Of a DNA stretch of 64,000 bases, positions 34,472-44,700 are shown one piece after another. Within the stretch, counting starts at the first letter, position 1. The number at the start of each line of letters is the position of its first letter. The translations under genes were made by a program, and so were the position numbers. The stretch spans positions 775,936 to 839,935 of the forward strand of contig VXAI01000307.1 of assembly GCA_013399305.1 (NCBI GenBank). Direction: 5' to 3'. The stretch is from Rostratula benghalensis (lineage: Eukaryota; Chordata; Aves; Charadriiformes; Rostratulidae). The notes under the pieces are model-generated. The model saw only the letters and a program-made list of their open reading frames with translations. It had not been told where the DNA came from and did no database searches.

Positions 34472-35623
34472 ATAATAATTCGTGAAGGAGAACTCCTCCT
34501 TCTGCATAACTTCCCCTTCACTCTGTTCCACGTTTCCTGGCTCATGCAGTAAACACTAAGTGAAGCTCAGCCTGGGGTCTGCATCGACACCTTTGTCACT
34601 GGGGCCAAAGGGAAAGCAAACTGGAATCCGAGGGCAGAGCCACCCTCAGTGCCCGTTTACAACCAACACTGAGGCCCCAGTGCAGAACCAGCCCTTTGCT
34701 GGCTCTGGGGTATTTCACGTGCTCTCAACACGAAGGGTTGTTTTTATTTTTCTTGTGAGTGTACAATGTGTAAGTACGAGTGCTTGGAGCCTTCTTAACA
34801 CAACCTGACCACGTTGTCAAGCTTTTAGGTGCCTTTGTCTTGTGTCAAGTGTGATTTTTTTTTTTAATTTTTATTTTTAAGTGTTCTTTGTCGCTTGCCA
34901 TCAGAGAGTGATGGAAGAACTGCCTGTCGATTAACTCCCTGGAAATACAATTGCACTGCAGGGGAGCGAGGGGAGGGTCACGGGGCTGAGCACAGGGCTG
35001 GCCACCCTTGGAAGCCAAAACACCCCCTGTCCCACGCTCCCACCAGCCCTGCCCCTCGCCATCCTCACCCTCTTGCCAAAATTTCTCCAAAGCATCGGTG
35101 TCTGTCTTATTTTTGTTAATGTGTCAGGTTGGGAGATTTCAAAGGAACCAAGAGGAGAAGCTTTGCCAGGGATGCTGTGCTCTGCTTCTCTGTTTCTTTT
35201 TTCCTCCCTTGGATAATCTGGGGGAAATGGAAGCACCCACCTTGAGTCATGCTGAAAAGGCCAGAGTTGCCCCCAGGAGCAGTCACTGCCAGAGGTCTCT
35301 GCAGAGCTCAAACCAAACGCTCTGCACGGGACCTGCCATCTCTCATCCCCCTTCCACCCTCTTCCACCCATACCAGAAACTGTAATTCCAGAAAATTGAC
35401 TCAACACACTGCCTAAACTACCATGGCTTCTTTTTTTTTTTTTTTTTTTTTGACTCCTCTGTATGTTTCTAAATGTTTACATTAGAGTTCTAAGACTTCT
35501 TAACACTATTAACTCGGACCCAGCTCCCGGTTTGGTTGGGCATCATGTGGCTTCTAAGTGTGCGATGTTTCATGTCACTTGCGGAGCTCTGTTATTTTGT
35601 GTTATTTCTCATGATCACAAGAC

Positions 35624-35629
35624 AATAAA
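35624..35629 (+). terminator. SCAMP4: Probable distal poly(A) signal of SCAMP4
   Basis: This is a canonical AATAAA followed within 30 bases by TGTGCTTGATG and then TGTCTGTTCC, a typical cleavage and GU-rich arrangement. It would give a 3'UTR of about 2.95 kb. Confidence 0.65.
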
Positions 35630-35645
35630 TGCTCATCCTGTGCTT

Positions 35646-36479
35646 GATGAGAACTGGCTGCGTTTGAGAAGTGTCTGTTCCTAGGTAACTGGAATTATCT
35701 GGCATGGGGAAATGGCGAAATCTCTTCTTTTCCTCCAAAGTCTCCCACGTGTTGTTTTTCCCTTAAAAAACCCCAGCAGACTTAGGGATGAAGTCCATCC
35801 TCTGCGCTGGGGACTGCTGTGAGTGGGGTTTGTGCTCTTGGAGAGAAGTGTGTTCCCAAAGGTGCTGACACTATTCCCAGTCTCTAATGAAGGGAAGGTG
35901 GTGTGGGTGCTGTTGGCAGTCGCATCTCCCCAGCGCTGAGGTCTGTGTCATGGCCTCTCTGCAGCCGTGCAGCGCTGTCTGCTGCCTCCTCCACGTTATT
36001 GCCCAGGGGGAGATCATTATCCCTGGAGTAAATGGTGAAGGGGAGTTGAATCCCTCTGTTTAGCATACAGCTGAATGTCTTGCCCCAAATTACCATAGCA
36101 TGGCTTCAAACCCCAGTTACACTCCGTAGCCGATACTTAATCCTGAAAGGCTAATTCTCATCACAGCTGCTTGATAGGAACACTTGCTGATCTCAATGTC
36201 CTCCTCATCTCCACAGTCCTGGTACTGTAACCCCTGCCCAACCACCAGCATCTCGCTTCCCCCAGCAGCAGTTTCCTGCAGCTGCTGGGCCAGTGATGTG
36301 CTGACTTGAGGATGAAACAGCCTTTGCTCAAGTTCTTATTCCAGGCCCTCAAAAGTCTGAACGTGAGGAACAGCTTTAAGCTCCTGCTCCAGCTGCTTCT
36401 TGGGTAGGTCCTTGGCACTCAGAAACTACAAGTTGTTGGCTACTCAAAAGGCTTGGAGTGCCCAGCATTGGCGACCCCA
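35646..36479. other. Non-coding downstream of SCAMP4
   Basis: This is a short intergenic stretch after the inferred poly(A) site. I recognise no exon or repeat. Confidence 0.5.
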
Positions 36480-37161
36480 GCAGGCAAAAGCTCAGGCTGG
36501 GTGGAGAATGGCTGGGGAGCTGAGGAGAAGGGCTTGGGGGTGTTGGTGGATGAGAAGCTCAATGCACCCTGACAACATGCACTGGGAGCCCAGAAACCCC
36601 TGCACCCTGGGCTGCATCCCCAGCAGCGTGGCCAGCAGGGTGAGGAGGGGGATTCTGCCCCTCTGCTCTGCTCTGGGGAGAGCCCCCCCAGTGCTGCCTC
36701 CAGCTCTGGGGTCACCAACATCAGAAGGACATGGAGCTGTTGGAGTAGGGCGAGAGGAGGCCCCAGAGATGCTGTGGGGACAGGCTGAGAGAGTTGGGGG
36801 GGTTCAGCCTGGAGAAGAGAAGGTTCCAGGGAGACCTTGGAGCCCCTTCCAGACCCTCAAGGGGCTCCAAGAGAGATGGGGAGGGACTCCTGATGAGGGA
36901 GGGGAGCCTTAGAATGAGGGGGAAGGATTTGACACTGAAAGAGGGGAGGTTGAGCTGAGATGTGGGGAAGAACTTCTTTGGTGTGAGGGTGGTGAGAGCC
37001 TGGCCCAGGTTGCCCCGAGAAGCTGTGGCTGCCCCATCCCTGGAGGGGTTCAAGGCCAGGTTGGAGGGGGCTTGGAGCAACCTGGTGTGGTGGGAGGGAC
37101 ATAGGATGGTACTGGGTGGGCTTTGAGGTTCCTTCCCACCCAAACCAGTCTGTGATTCTGT
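36480..37161 (+). mobile_element. CR1 LINE ORF2 tail and 3' region
   Basis: The plus-strand CR1 starts in the 'GGGGTGTTGGTGGATGAGAA' region, continues through the ORF2 C-terminal sequence and GTTGCCCCGAGAAGCTGTGG, and ends CAGTCTGTGATTCTGTTGGG. It is the mirror of the 26680-27310 subfamily and the last recognisable CR1 before a gap of about 19.6 kb. Confidence 0.9.
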
Positions 37162-38500
37162 TGGGACACTTCCAGGGGCCTGATTTTTCTTTGGTTCTTG
37201 ATGTATTTCTGTCACCCTTCAGTTTCCCAGGCCTCGAACGTGAATGTCTCACAGCACAAAGGTTTTGTCCGCCTGCTCCCTGAGAAGCTCCTTCCCCCTC
37301 TGCGTGATGGAGAGTGGTTCATTTTGTGTTGTCTGCTTATGAATTAGCCCTCATTAACCCACGCCCACGGGGGACAGGCAGGGGTCACAGCTGGACGCTT
37401 TCCCAGCAGAAATTCCCTGGCTTTTCTCACAGACGGGTCAGTGCTGAGCAGGTTCTGCAGCGTGAGCTGCACGTGTCTCCGCAGACCACGCCTGGCACCT
37501 CGTGTGTTCACCATGGAGATTTGCCTTGAAATAAACCCCAAATGCCTGAATAACTCACGAGTTCTCCAAGTGCTTGAAATCGCCTCTTCCTGCGGCACGG
37601 GACAGTGAGATGGGGCAAAAAGGAAAGGGAAGGATGGCTCTGCTCTCGTGTACTTTGGGGGCAAATTTTATTTCCTCTGGCCAGCAGGATGTGGCCCCTC
37701 ACCACCCTCCTGAGCCAGGAGCAGGAGGGGAAGCACCGTGTCACAGCACGGGGACAGGATGGCAGCATCCAGGCTTTGCATGCAAATTTTATTTTCCTAA
37801 TTCTCTGAAATCATAGTGTTTTCTTCTAGAAGCAAACACCTGTAGGGGAAAAAGCACTTTAAACAAATGCTGGGGGGAGAGTGTTTCCCTAGAACTGGGA
37901 GAGAATTGATTTTAGCAGCTGGAAATATTGAAATGGGTATTTGGGGCGATGCTTACGGCTGAAGATCTGAATCTCCCCCCAAAGCACACAAACTCATTTG
38001 CCCGTTGCCTGACAACATTTTGGGGGTGACTGTTCCCTGAAGATAAAGGCAGTGGGATCGTACAGGGCTGCCTCCTTCCTCCAGTGTTACCCTGAAAGGC
38101 TGAAACAGAGGGGGCTGTGCCCTCCTGTGCCAAGCCAGCACAGGGAGAGAATTTTTATGGCTGAATGATTAACTCCAAAACTGAAAAAGGCAAAAGGCTT
38201 TTGGGGGTGACACTGGGGGCTGTGTGCCCACCCAGCTTCTGTCCCAGCAGGTCACACCAGCTTGAAGCTCCGTTCCCTGCAAGAGAGCAGGGACAGTGGT
38301 GGATTTGCTCAGGGCTGGTGTCCCCAAAAAGGGTTCAATGTCTATAAAATCCCAGCCCCAGCTCTGGGCTATAAAATCCCAAATTCCAGCTCTGCTCTGC
38401 TCCTGCGGGATGGGATGGAGGAGTCTGGGGGGCTTTGCCCACCAGTTCCATGGCTGCACCCCCTCTGTGGGACTCTCAGACCCACTTCCCCTCCCCAGAG
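37162..38500. other. Intergenic, no recognised feature
   Basis: Unique-looking sequence with a short duplication (TATAAAATCCCA twice, at about 38342 and 38370). No exon or transposon is recognised. Confidence 0.5.
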
Positions 38501-38980
38501 ATCGCTCTGCTAGGCCCTAGCGCTGGCTGGGCGCTATAGCGGGGCCGGGCACCATACTGGGGGCTGTACCCTAGGAGAGGTGTCCCCCATCGGGGGGGCT
38601 GTACTCTAATGGGAGCCTCGGCCACGCATTAGGACCTGTCCCCTGTAACTGGGTTGATACAGCCCACAACCGGGGCGTATCCCCTAAGGCAGGGCCGTGC
38701 CCTGTACTGGGGCCCAAACCTCACCCTCAGAACGCTGCTCTGGGCCGTATCCCGGTCGCTCTCGCGGTGCTCTCCCCCACACCAGGGGCCACATCTTGAA
38801 GAGGCACCCATCCCCTATCTCTGGCGCCCTGTGGGAGAGCTGTGCCCTCTACCGAGGCCTGGACCGCACAGGGGCCTGCAGACAACACGGAAACCCGTCC
38901 CCAGAGGAGAACCGGACCCCGCTCCCGCCGGCCGGGCAGCAAGGAGTTAAAGGCAGATCGCGCCGGGAGCCGCCAAGCGC

Positions 38981-39035
38981 GGCGCTGCCGTAAAGTGCGC
39001 GGCGCTGCCGTAAAGTGCGCGGCGCTGCCGCAAAG
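38981..39035 (+). repeat. 20-base tandem repeat, 2.8 copies, in CpG island
   Basis: The unit ggcgctgccgtaaagtgcgc starts at 38981 and 39001, and a partial third copy starts at 39021 with one T-to-C change before diverging after 39035. It lies about 280 bases upstream of the putative leader ATG. Confidence 0.95.
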
Positions 39036-39120
39036 CCGCTCTCCCGCCGCTCGCCTCAAGCCTCCTATTCTCGAACGCGCTTTACGCCAACGCCGTTGCG
39101 CCACCACCCTCCCGTCGGCT

Positions 39121-39130
39121 GCGCTTGCGC
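39121..39130. promoter_or_regulatory. NRF1-like site
   Basis: GCGCTTGCGC is close to the NRF1 consensus (GCGCATGCGC core, with a tolerated central position). It lies within the CpG island. Confidence 0.4.
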
Positions 39131-39176
39131 CGAGCTCTGCCGGGCCCCTCCGTCTCGGAGTTGGTATTCAGGAAAG

Positions 39177-39186
39177 GCGCTTGCGC
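39177..39186. promoter_or_regulatory. Second NRF1-like site
   Basis: This is an exact second copy of GCGCTTGCGC, 56 bases after the first. Paired NRF1-type sites are common at CpG-island promoters of housekeeping genes. Confidence 0.4.
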
Positions 39187-39199
39187 CGGCGGCGTGGCG

Positions 39200-39372
39200 G
39201 GGGGCGCATGGGTGCGTGGGGAGCTTACGCCGGTGGCGTAGCGTTGTGGCTGGCTGGCCGCTGCCCGCGGAGTGGTGAGGGGAGGCGTGAGGAGAGCCGG
39301 GCCGGGGGCGCCGCCATGGGGAGGCGGCCGCGGGGCAGCGGCAGCGCGGCCCGCCTCTGAGGGCCCGCTGAG
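39200..39372 (+). other. Putative non-coding first exon (start approximate)
   Basis: GC-rich leader-like sequence ends CCGCTGAG followed by the donor GTAACC at 39373. It contains an ATG in strong context (GCCGCCATGG, 39316) that opens only 14 codons before TGA at 39358-39360. This fits a 5' leader exon with an upstream ORF, not a coding exon. The transcription start is not visible, so 39200 is only an estimate. Confidence 0.45.
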
Positions 39373-39556
39373 GTAACCGGGGCCGCGCCGGGCTGCCTTG
39401 TTACTGTGGTTCGCCCCGGCCGGGACCAGGCAGTGGCGGGGAAGAAGAGGGGGGGCCGGGCCGGGCGGCGCCTCAGGCGGGGGCGGCGGAGGCCGGGTCC
39501 GGGGGGGTGCTGTGGCGGTCGGGCAGGGCCCGGAGGGCAGAAGGGGCTGTGGGGGC

Positions 39557-39713
39557 NNNNNNNNNNNNNNNNNNNNNNNNNNNNNNNNNNNNNNNNNNNN
39601 NNNNNNNNNNNNNNNNNNNNNNNNNNNNNNNNNNNNNNNNNNNNNNNNNNNNNNNNNNNNNNNNNNNNNNNNNNNNNNNNNNNNNNNNNNNNNNNNNNNN
39701 NNNNNNNNNNNNN
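39557..39713. other. Assembly gap (157 Ns)
   Basis: There are 157 unresolved bases in the most GC-rich part of the island, flanked by GGGGGC and GGGGGCGG. Frames crossing it are artefacts. Confidence 0.98.
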
Positions 39714-40061
39714 GGGGGCGGTGGGGCCTGTAGGGGGTCGGGCCGAGCCGGGGGCCTGGGGCCGCATCGCTCCGTTTCCTCCCGGCGATGCCTGTTTCGT
39801 AGATGTGGGGAGGGGGTCCAGGTCCGCCCAGGAGCGCGATCCCCCACTCAACACCGTTTGAGGCCGGGGCTGCGGCGGGGTTGGGGTCGGGTCTCTCCGG
39901 GTTGTTTCCCCCGGGCCTGCCCTGGCCTGCCCCTGGAGCCGGAGCCTCGCAGGATGTTGGCTCTTTTGTATGTAGCTTTCCTCTCTCTGGAGGAAGTGTT
40001 TATTTGGGGAAAGGGACTGTGCTGAATCTGGTATTTAAAATAGCTTTGTCTTTTTCTTTAG

Positions 40062-40247
40062 CAAAGCTGGTGAGGATGAATGTGAGAAACAGGAAAAAAT
40101 ACCCTCCTCCTGCCCCCACCAGACAGCAGACTTTAGCTGTTCCAAAAGCAGCCAAGAGGAGAGCTTTGCAGAGGAGAAGCAGCTTTCCCAGGGAGCTGGG
40201 CCACCGGAGGCCTGTGGCTCCTGTTTGGTGGCTGGCAGAGGGTCACC
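40062..40247 (+). other. Possible second leader exon, function unknown
   Basis: A strong pyrimidine tract and AG (TTGTCTTTTTCTTTAG) precede 186 bases that end in CACCAA followed by GTGAGG, a usable donor. Two reading frames are open across it: one (from ATG 40077) gives a basic peptide, the other an acidic, Cys-containing one. I recognise neither. It could be an untranslated leader exon of the downstream gene or a chance pair of splice sites. Confidence 0.25.
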
Positions 40248-41366
40248 AAGTGAGGCCCTTGGAGCTAAGGGGGCAAATAACATGAAGTTGTGGAGGTGCT
40301 CGGGAAGGAGCACTGTCTTTTCCTTTGAAGAGTGGCTTGTGGTCAGGGCAGCGCGAGGACCTCCCCTGTTAGGTGTATTTCTAAAGTTAAAAAATGAAGT
40401 TTGTTAAATCTCTTCCAAGTTACTGTAAAATTAGTCTGTTTTAAACGAGCTAGAGGCAGCTGGGACCCGGGTCAAACTGTGTGTAAGATGACTGCAGGCG
40501 TGCGAGTGGTTTGCACCAGTGTGTTTGGAAGTCGCCTCATTAACTATCCATTTGTTTCCCTTTTGTACAACAAGTGGTTGGATATCTGGAAATGAATTCT
40601 GAGGAGTGTGTAACTTTGTCTGCTGGCTGAACTGCCCCATCAGCCTGCCATGTGCAGCATGGCCCCATCTCCCCACTGCCCGCACAGAGGTTTAAAAATT
40701 GGGACTTTATGTAACAGATTGGAGAAAACATTTGGTGTTTGCCAGTGTGTGTGAAAAAGAATTGCTGTAAATTAGGGCAGGAGGCCTCCATGGGGATCCT
40801 GTGGAGAGGCCTTCTCTGTGGTGGGGTGGGCTTTATTGCTGTGAGGAACTTGCCAAAGATTTTTTTTGGTTTTGTTTTAATGCAGTGTGTTACAGACAGG
40901 AACACTTTTTGGTGATGACTTTATCATTGCTTAGCACCTTTTGGGGCTCTGGATGGGTTGTCGTGTTGTGGTGCAGACAAGAATGGCCTGACCCCAGCTG
41001 CCTGTGGGTGGCAGCTTCTCTCAGGCCAGTGGTGGCACACACACTTGGGGAGCCCCCAGTTCCCTCCCCAAGGGGAGATTGTCTTGTTTGCTTGTAGAAA
41101 TGACTGCATTCCCCTTTCAATCTGCTTGGGGATTTGATCTCCTCCTCATTAACTGACAAATCTGTAAGGCCTTATAAATCACTTCTGTAGTTTCTTTTTA
41201 AAACCAGCTGCTGCTCTGGTCTGCGCTTGCATCAAAGGACTGGGGTGCAGTTGGTGGTGGTTTGCTGGGGAGACTCTGTTTCCTGGGCAGTTTCTCTGGG
41301 CGCGCTGAATGGAGCTCTGTGTTCCTGCCCTTGCAGCGTGGTTTGTGTTTGGTTTTCTTGTTGCAG

Positions 41367-41700
41367 CACTCTTCAGAAGAGCGAGTGGAGAGGAGGAAGT
41401 TGGCATTTGCAGTTCAGCAGGTTTCTGGATTCTGCCCTGCGAATGCTTCTCTCTGCTGGTGTCAGTGTGCGGAGAGGCTTCCCATCGCCTCTCCTTTTGT
41501 ATTCTGTTTCCGAGCTCCTGTGCAGCCTGAGTGTTGTCAAAACTGTTAATACGGGAGTGACTCAGCGGATCAATGGGAATGACATGAGGGTTGTGCTCAC
41601 GGACAATCAGTATTTTTTTTCCCCCCACCCCCTCCAGCCCACTGGGCTGGAAGAGATGGTGTCCGAGAGCAACTGCCAATAAACATGTTTACTGGACTCG
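41367..41700 (+). other. Possible terminal exon with poly(A) signal
   Basis: A strong acceptor (GGTTTTCTTGTTGCAG) precedes sequence that ends with AATAAA at 41678-41683, followed by ACTGTGCTCTGTAG (GT-rich). An acceptor plus a poly(A) signal 311 bases later looks like a short terminal exon, perhaps of a non-coding transcript from the CpG island. The frames in it show no known domain. Confidence 0.25.
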
Positions 41701-44700
41701 GGCCTGACTGTGCTCTGTAGCCTTCTCTTCCCCCCCCGTGGGTTTTCTAGCTCAGAGGAGCTCTGATGAGCTGTGCTGGAACGGCAGTCCTTTGCTCTGG
41801 CTGGTCCATCCAGGTATGTGCTTAGCCTCTGGCCTGGGGGTATTATGGGCTGCTAAAAGGACCAGTCCTCGCATGAGCCAGTCTGGGTAGGAAGCTGTTT
41901 GTCTCTGCCTTTTGGAGAGGGGAGCTGCAGCACGACAGGCACTACAGGCTTATTGGAGATGGAGAGGGAGCCTTGGGGGAGCAGCAGCACTTGCTGTGCT
42001 TTGGCTCTTTCCTGGGGGTGTGCAGGAGAGGTGCAGACCTCAGGGCTGTGGAAGGGACACTCTCCTTTTGCTTGGCAGAGCTGGTTAATGTGGGGTTTGG
42101 TCCCAGCACACAGTGGCTTGGTTTGCCTTGCGCTACTCCTGTGACTTCAAAAGCCTCTTCCCTCATCTTGCTGCTGAGAGAGGAGAGACTTGAGTGCCAA
42201 CGCAGGAGCTTCCTTCATGTGCTTACAATGGCTTTTTGCTCAGAGCTTGTGGGAACAGCTCTGCCCACAGCCCTGTAATTGGGCTTTGACAAGGCAGCCT
42301 TGGCTTGTCCTGGGCACAGTGAGAAGCTGTGAAACGGAGCCTCCTTCCTCGGGCGCAGCCATGGCATGGCTTAGAGTCTGCTGTGGTCCTGCCATACCCT
42401 GTGAGCCAGGGGGAGAAGGAAGGGGAATAGGTTTCTCAGCAACTCTGGGATTCTGCTGGAGAACCATTAGAAAAGCTGCGTGCTTATAAAGAGTCTTGGG
42501 ATTTTATTAGAGTGAATGTTTATACCCCCTACTGCCAGTCTGTGTCTCCAGTAGGTCCATTGCTGTAGAGAGAAGCAGGACCCAGTTATGAGGAAAGTGT
42601 AAAGGTGACTTTTTGTCTGGGCAGCTGAACACAGAGTATTCAGGCTCTCTGCCCAGCTCCCAGATCCATGTTAACTGCCTTCTATCTCCTGGGGAATTCT
42701 CCTAAATCCCTGCACAGGTTGCAGTCCTTCCTGTTGGACAGTCCCCCCCTTTCCATGTTACATTGATTCATTATTCCTAATAACTGGCTTAAATTAAAGC
42801 TTACTGCAGGGCATGCATTGAGCTGAGATGTTCCAGGGTACCTCCTGCCATGTCTTTACTGCTCTGTCAGCTGCCTGGTGGCTCTCTGTCAGTCGGACCG
42901 AGACATGGGGTTGTCCTTTCATGGCTTCTCTTGCCCTGAGGTGCTCAGAGCTGTGATCTCCACAGCTTGTGGGTTCCGGCAGCCCTGCTGGGGGGGAAGA
43001 GGTGGTACAAGGCGCCCTGGGAGCCGAGTGCAGCGCCTGTAAAACCACAAAAAGTCTGTCTGTCTTCCTCTTGCTGCGATGGCAATGTTACAGCAGATTA
43101 ACGTGCTCGTTAAGTGCTGAGGTGAGATTTAGGAAATAGTTCTTCAGGTAAGCTGGAACTTGTAGGTAAGACTTTGCAGCACATTTTAAAATGCTACATG
43201 GAGCAAGATGTTTGTGGTATTTTTCACAGCTCACAGTAAAGAGAGTTTGCTTCTAGAGTAGCAAATTCAGATAGTTCTTGAAAGACTTTCAATTGGCTTC
43301 TTTGGTTCCAAAAAGGTGATGGTCAGAAGTTTGCCCTGTGTCCAGGAAGATTTCCCAGTGCCTGTGAAGCCTGTGTTCTGCTGGAAGGTTGGTGACAGTT
43401 GCATTTTCCAAGCAATACCCTGCTGACATCTGCCTTCTCCACTGCAGTCAGTCCCCTATCACTTAAGAAGTTGCAGCATAAACATTCTCACTTGTGGGAA
43501 ATGAAGGTCTTGAGTCTAATTCACCTGTGACAGTAAAACCCAGCGCTCCCATGATCTTGTCTGCTAAAAAGGTATGCACCAAGATAGTGACATGAGGAAA
43601 GCTGGAATTCTCTTCTGCAAGGTCCAGAAGAGCTGTGCCTCAGGCCTGGGAAGGGTTCCCCACGCTGCAGGCTGAGATCTCGCCTTCCTCTCCAGCATCA
43701 GATGATGTTGGGCAGCAGAACAGAGCCCCACCACCATCTGGTAGGGATGGTGCTTTGGAACAAAGCTGGGAAGTGCTATGTTTTGTTCAGTGTCTGTGGG
43801 GCAGCAGTGGCTGCGAGTTGGACACGAGAGCAGTGCTTGGGATGAGCCAAGGCCTTGAAATAAGGTGCTCTTTGAGTTCCCAAGGGTGTTTGAGACATTG
43901 AGAGTCTGGAGGAAAGAAGCGTTAATTTTTTAATAATCATTCAGTGTTCCATGTCCACCAACCCGAGAGTGTCCTGTAGCCCTTTGTTATTTAAAGTTAT
44001 GTAATGTTTTTTAATGAGGGAGGCCTGGCTTTTGCTTTCCAAATGGTGAATTAGACAGTTGGCAGGTGATGTGCAGGCTTTGTCAGCCTGAGAGGGGTCT
44101 TCTTAAATTAATGAACAGGGGTTAAGGTTAATCTTGAACTTGGATTTTGTAAAACTTTCCTTTGGAAGGGCTTTGCAGCCCTGCTGGTCTGCAGCTGGGC
44201 AGAGCTGCACAGGAGGAACGGTGCTGGGAGGGAGCACAGCCACCTCTGGGGATTCATTCCCCTTCCCAACTGGGAAGGTCTGTGAGGGGCTGAATGATGG
44301 GCTCTGGCAGGACATCAGTAATCCAGCTTAAAATCAGAATGGAGCTGTAATGATTTTATACTACCCGAAAACTCCATTCTTACAGACTCTTGTTGCCTGA
44401 TGTTTTCTGGTAGAAAATCTTGCTGCTTTTTGCTTTTGAGATAGCACCAAGATATAAACAACAAAGCGAGAAAATCTTCTTCTTTTTCCTTTTTTTAGCA
44501 TGGGCTGTTGGCAGTGCTGAGGTTTGTACTCTCTGCCTGGTTTCCCCAGTGTGATGCAGGGATAGGATGGTGCTTTCCAGCACCTTCTGTGCGGTGCGTG
44601 TGGGCGAGGGGCAGGCGGAGGCTCTCCTGGAATCCCCCCACCCCAGCTATTCCCATTCCTCTTATCCTGAAAGCGCTACAGGCTTGAGTTGAAGCCTGTT

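Larger units (their letters stand above)
32693..35645 (+). other. SCAMP4: SCAMP4 3' untranslated region (approximate end)
   Basis: Sequence after the stop shows no further splicing signals needed and becomes AU-rich with T-tracts (34854-34878, and T21 at 35431-35451). The end is set by the AATAAA at 35624 followed by a GT-rich stretch. An earlier AATAAA at 34466 could give a shorter form. A 39-base imperfect tandem repeat (GGTCAGACC at 34229 and 34268) lies inside. No CR1 is present. Confidence 0.7.
38500..40000 (+). promoter_or_regulatory. CpG island, probable promoter of the next plus-strand gene
   Basis: GC and CpG density rise from about 38500 and peak at 38900-39550. The segment holds two GCGCTTGCGC sites, a 20-base tandem repeat and a plausible first exon ending in a donor at 39372, all on the plus strand. 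In human the gene downstream of SCAMP4 in this orientation is CSNK1G2, which has a non-coding first exon and a long first intron. The assignment is inference from gene order, because no casein kinase coding sequence appears up to 64000. Confidence 0.65.

Noticed and set aside
39225..40025. Frames of 111-209 codons across the second gap
   Set aside because: They span unresolved bases in a GC-rich island where stop codons are rare.
41227..41682. 151-codon frame as a protein gene
   Set aside because: No domain or family resemblance; part of the interval is better described as a possible terminal exon, and the upstream part lies before a strong acceptor.
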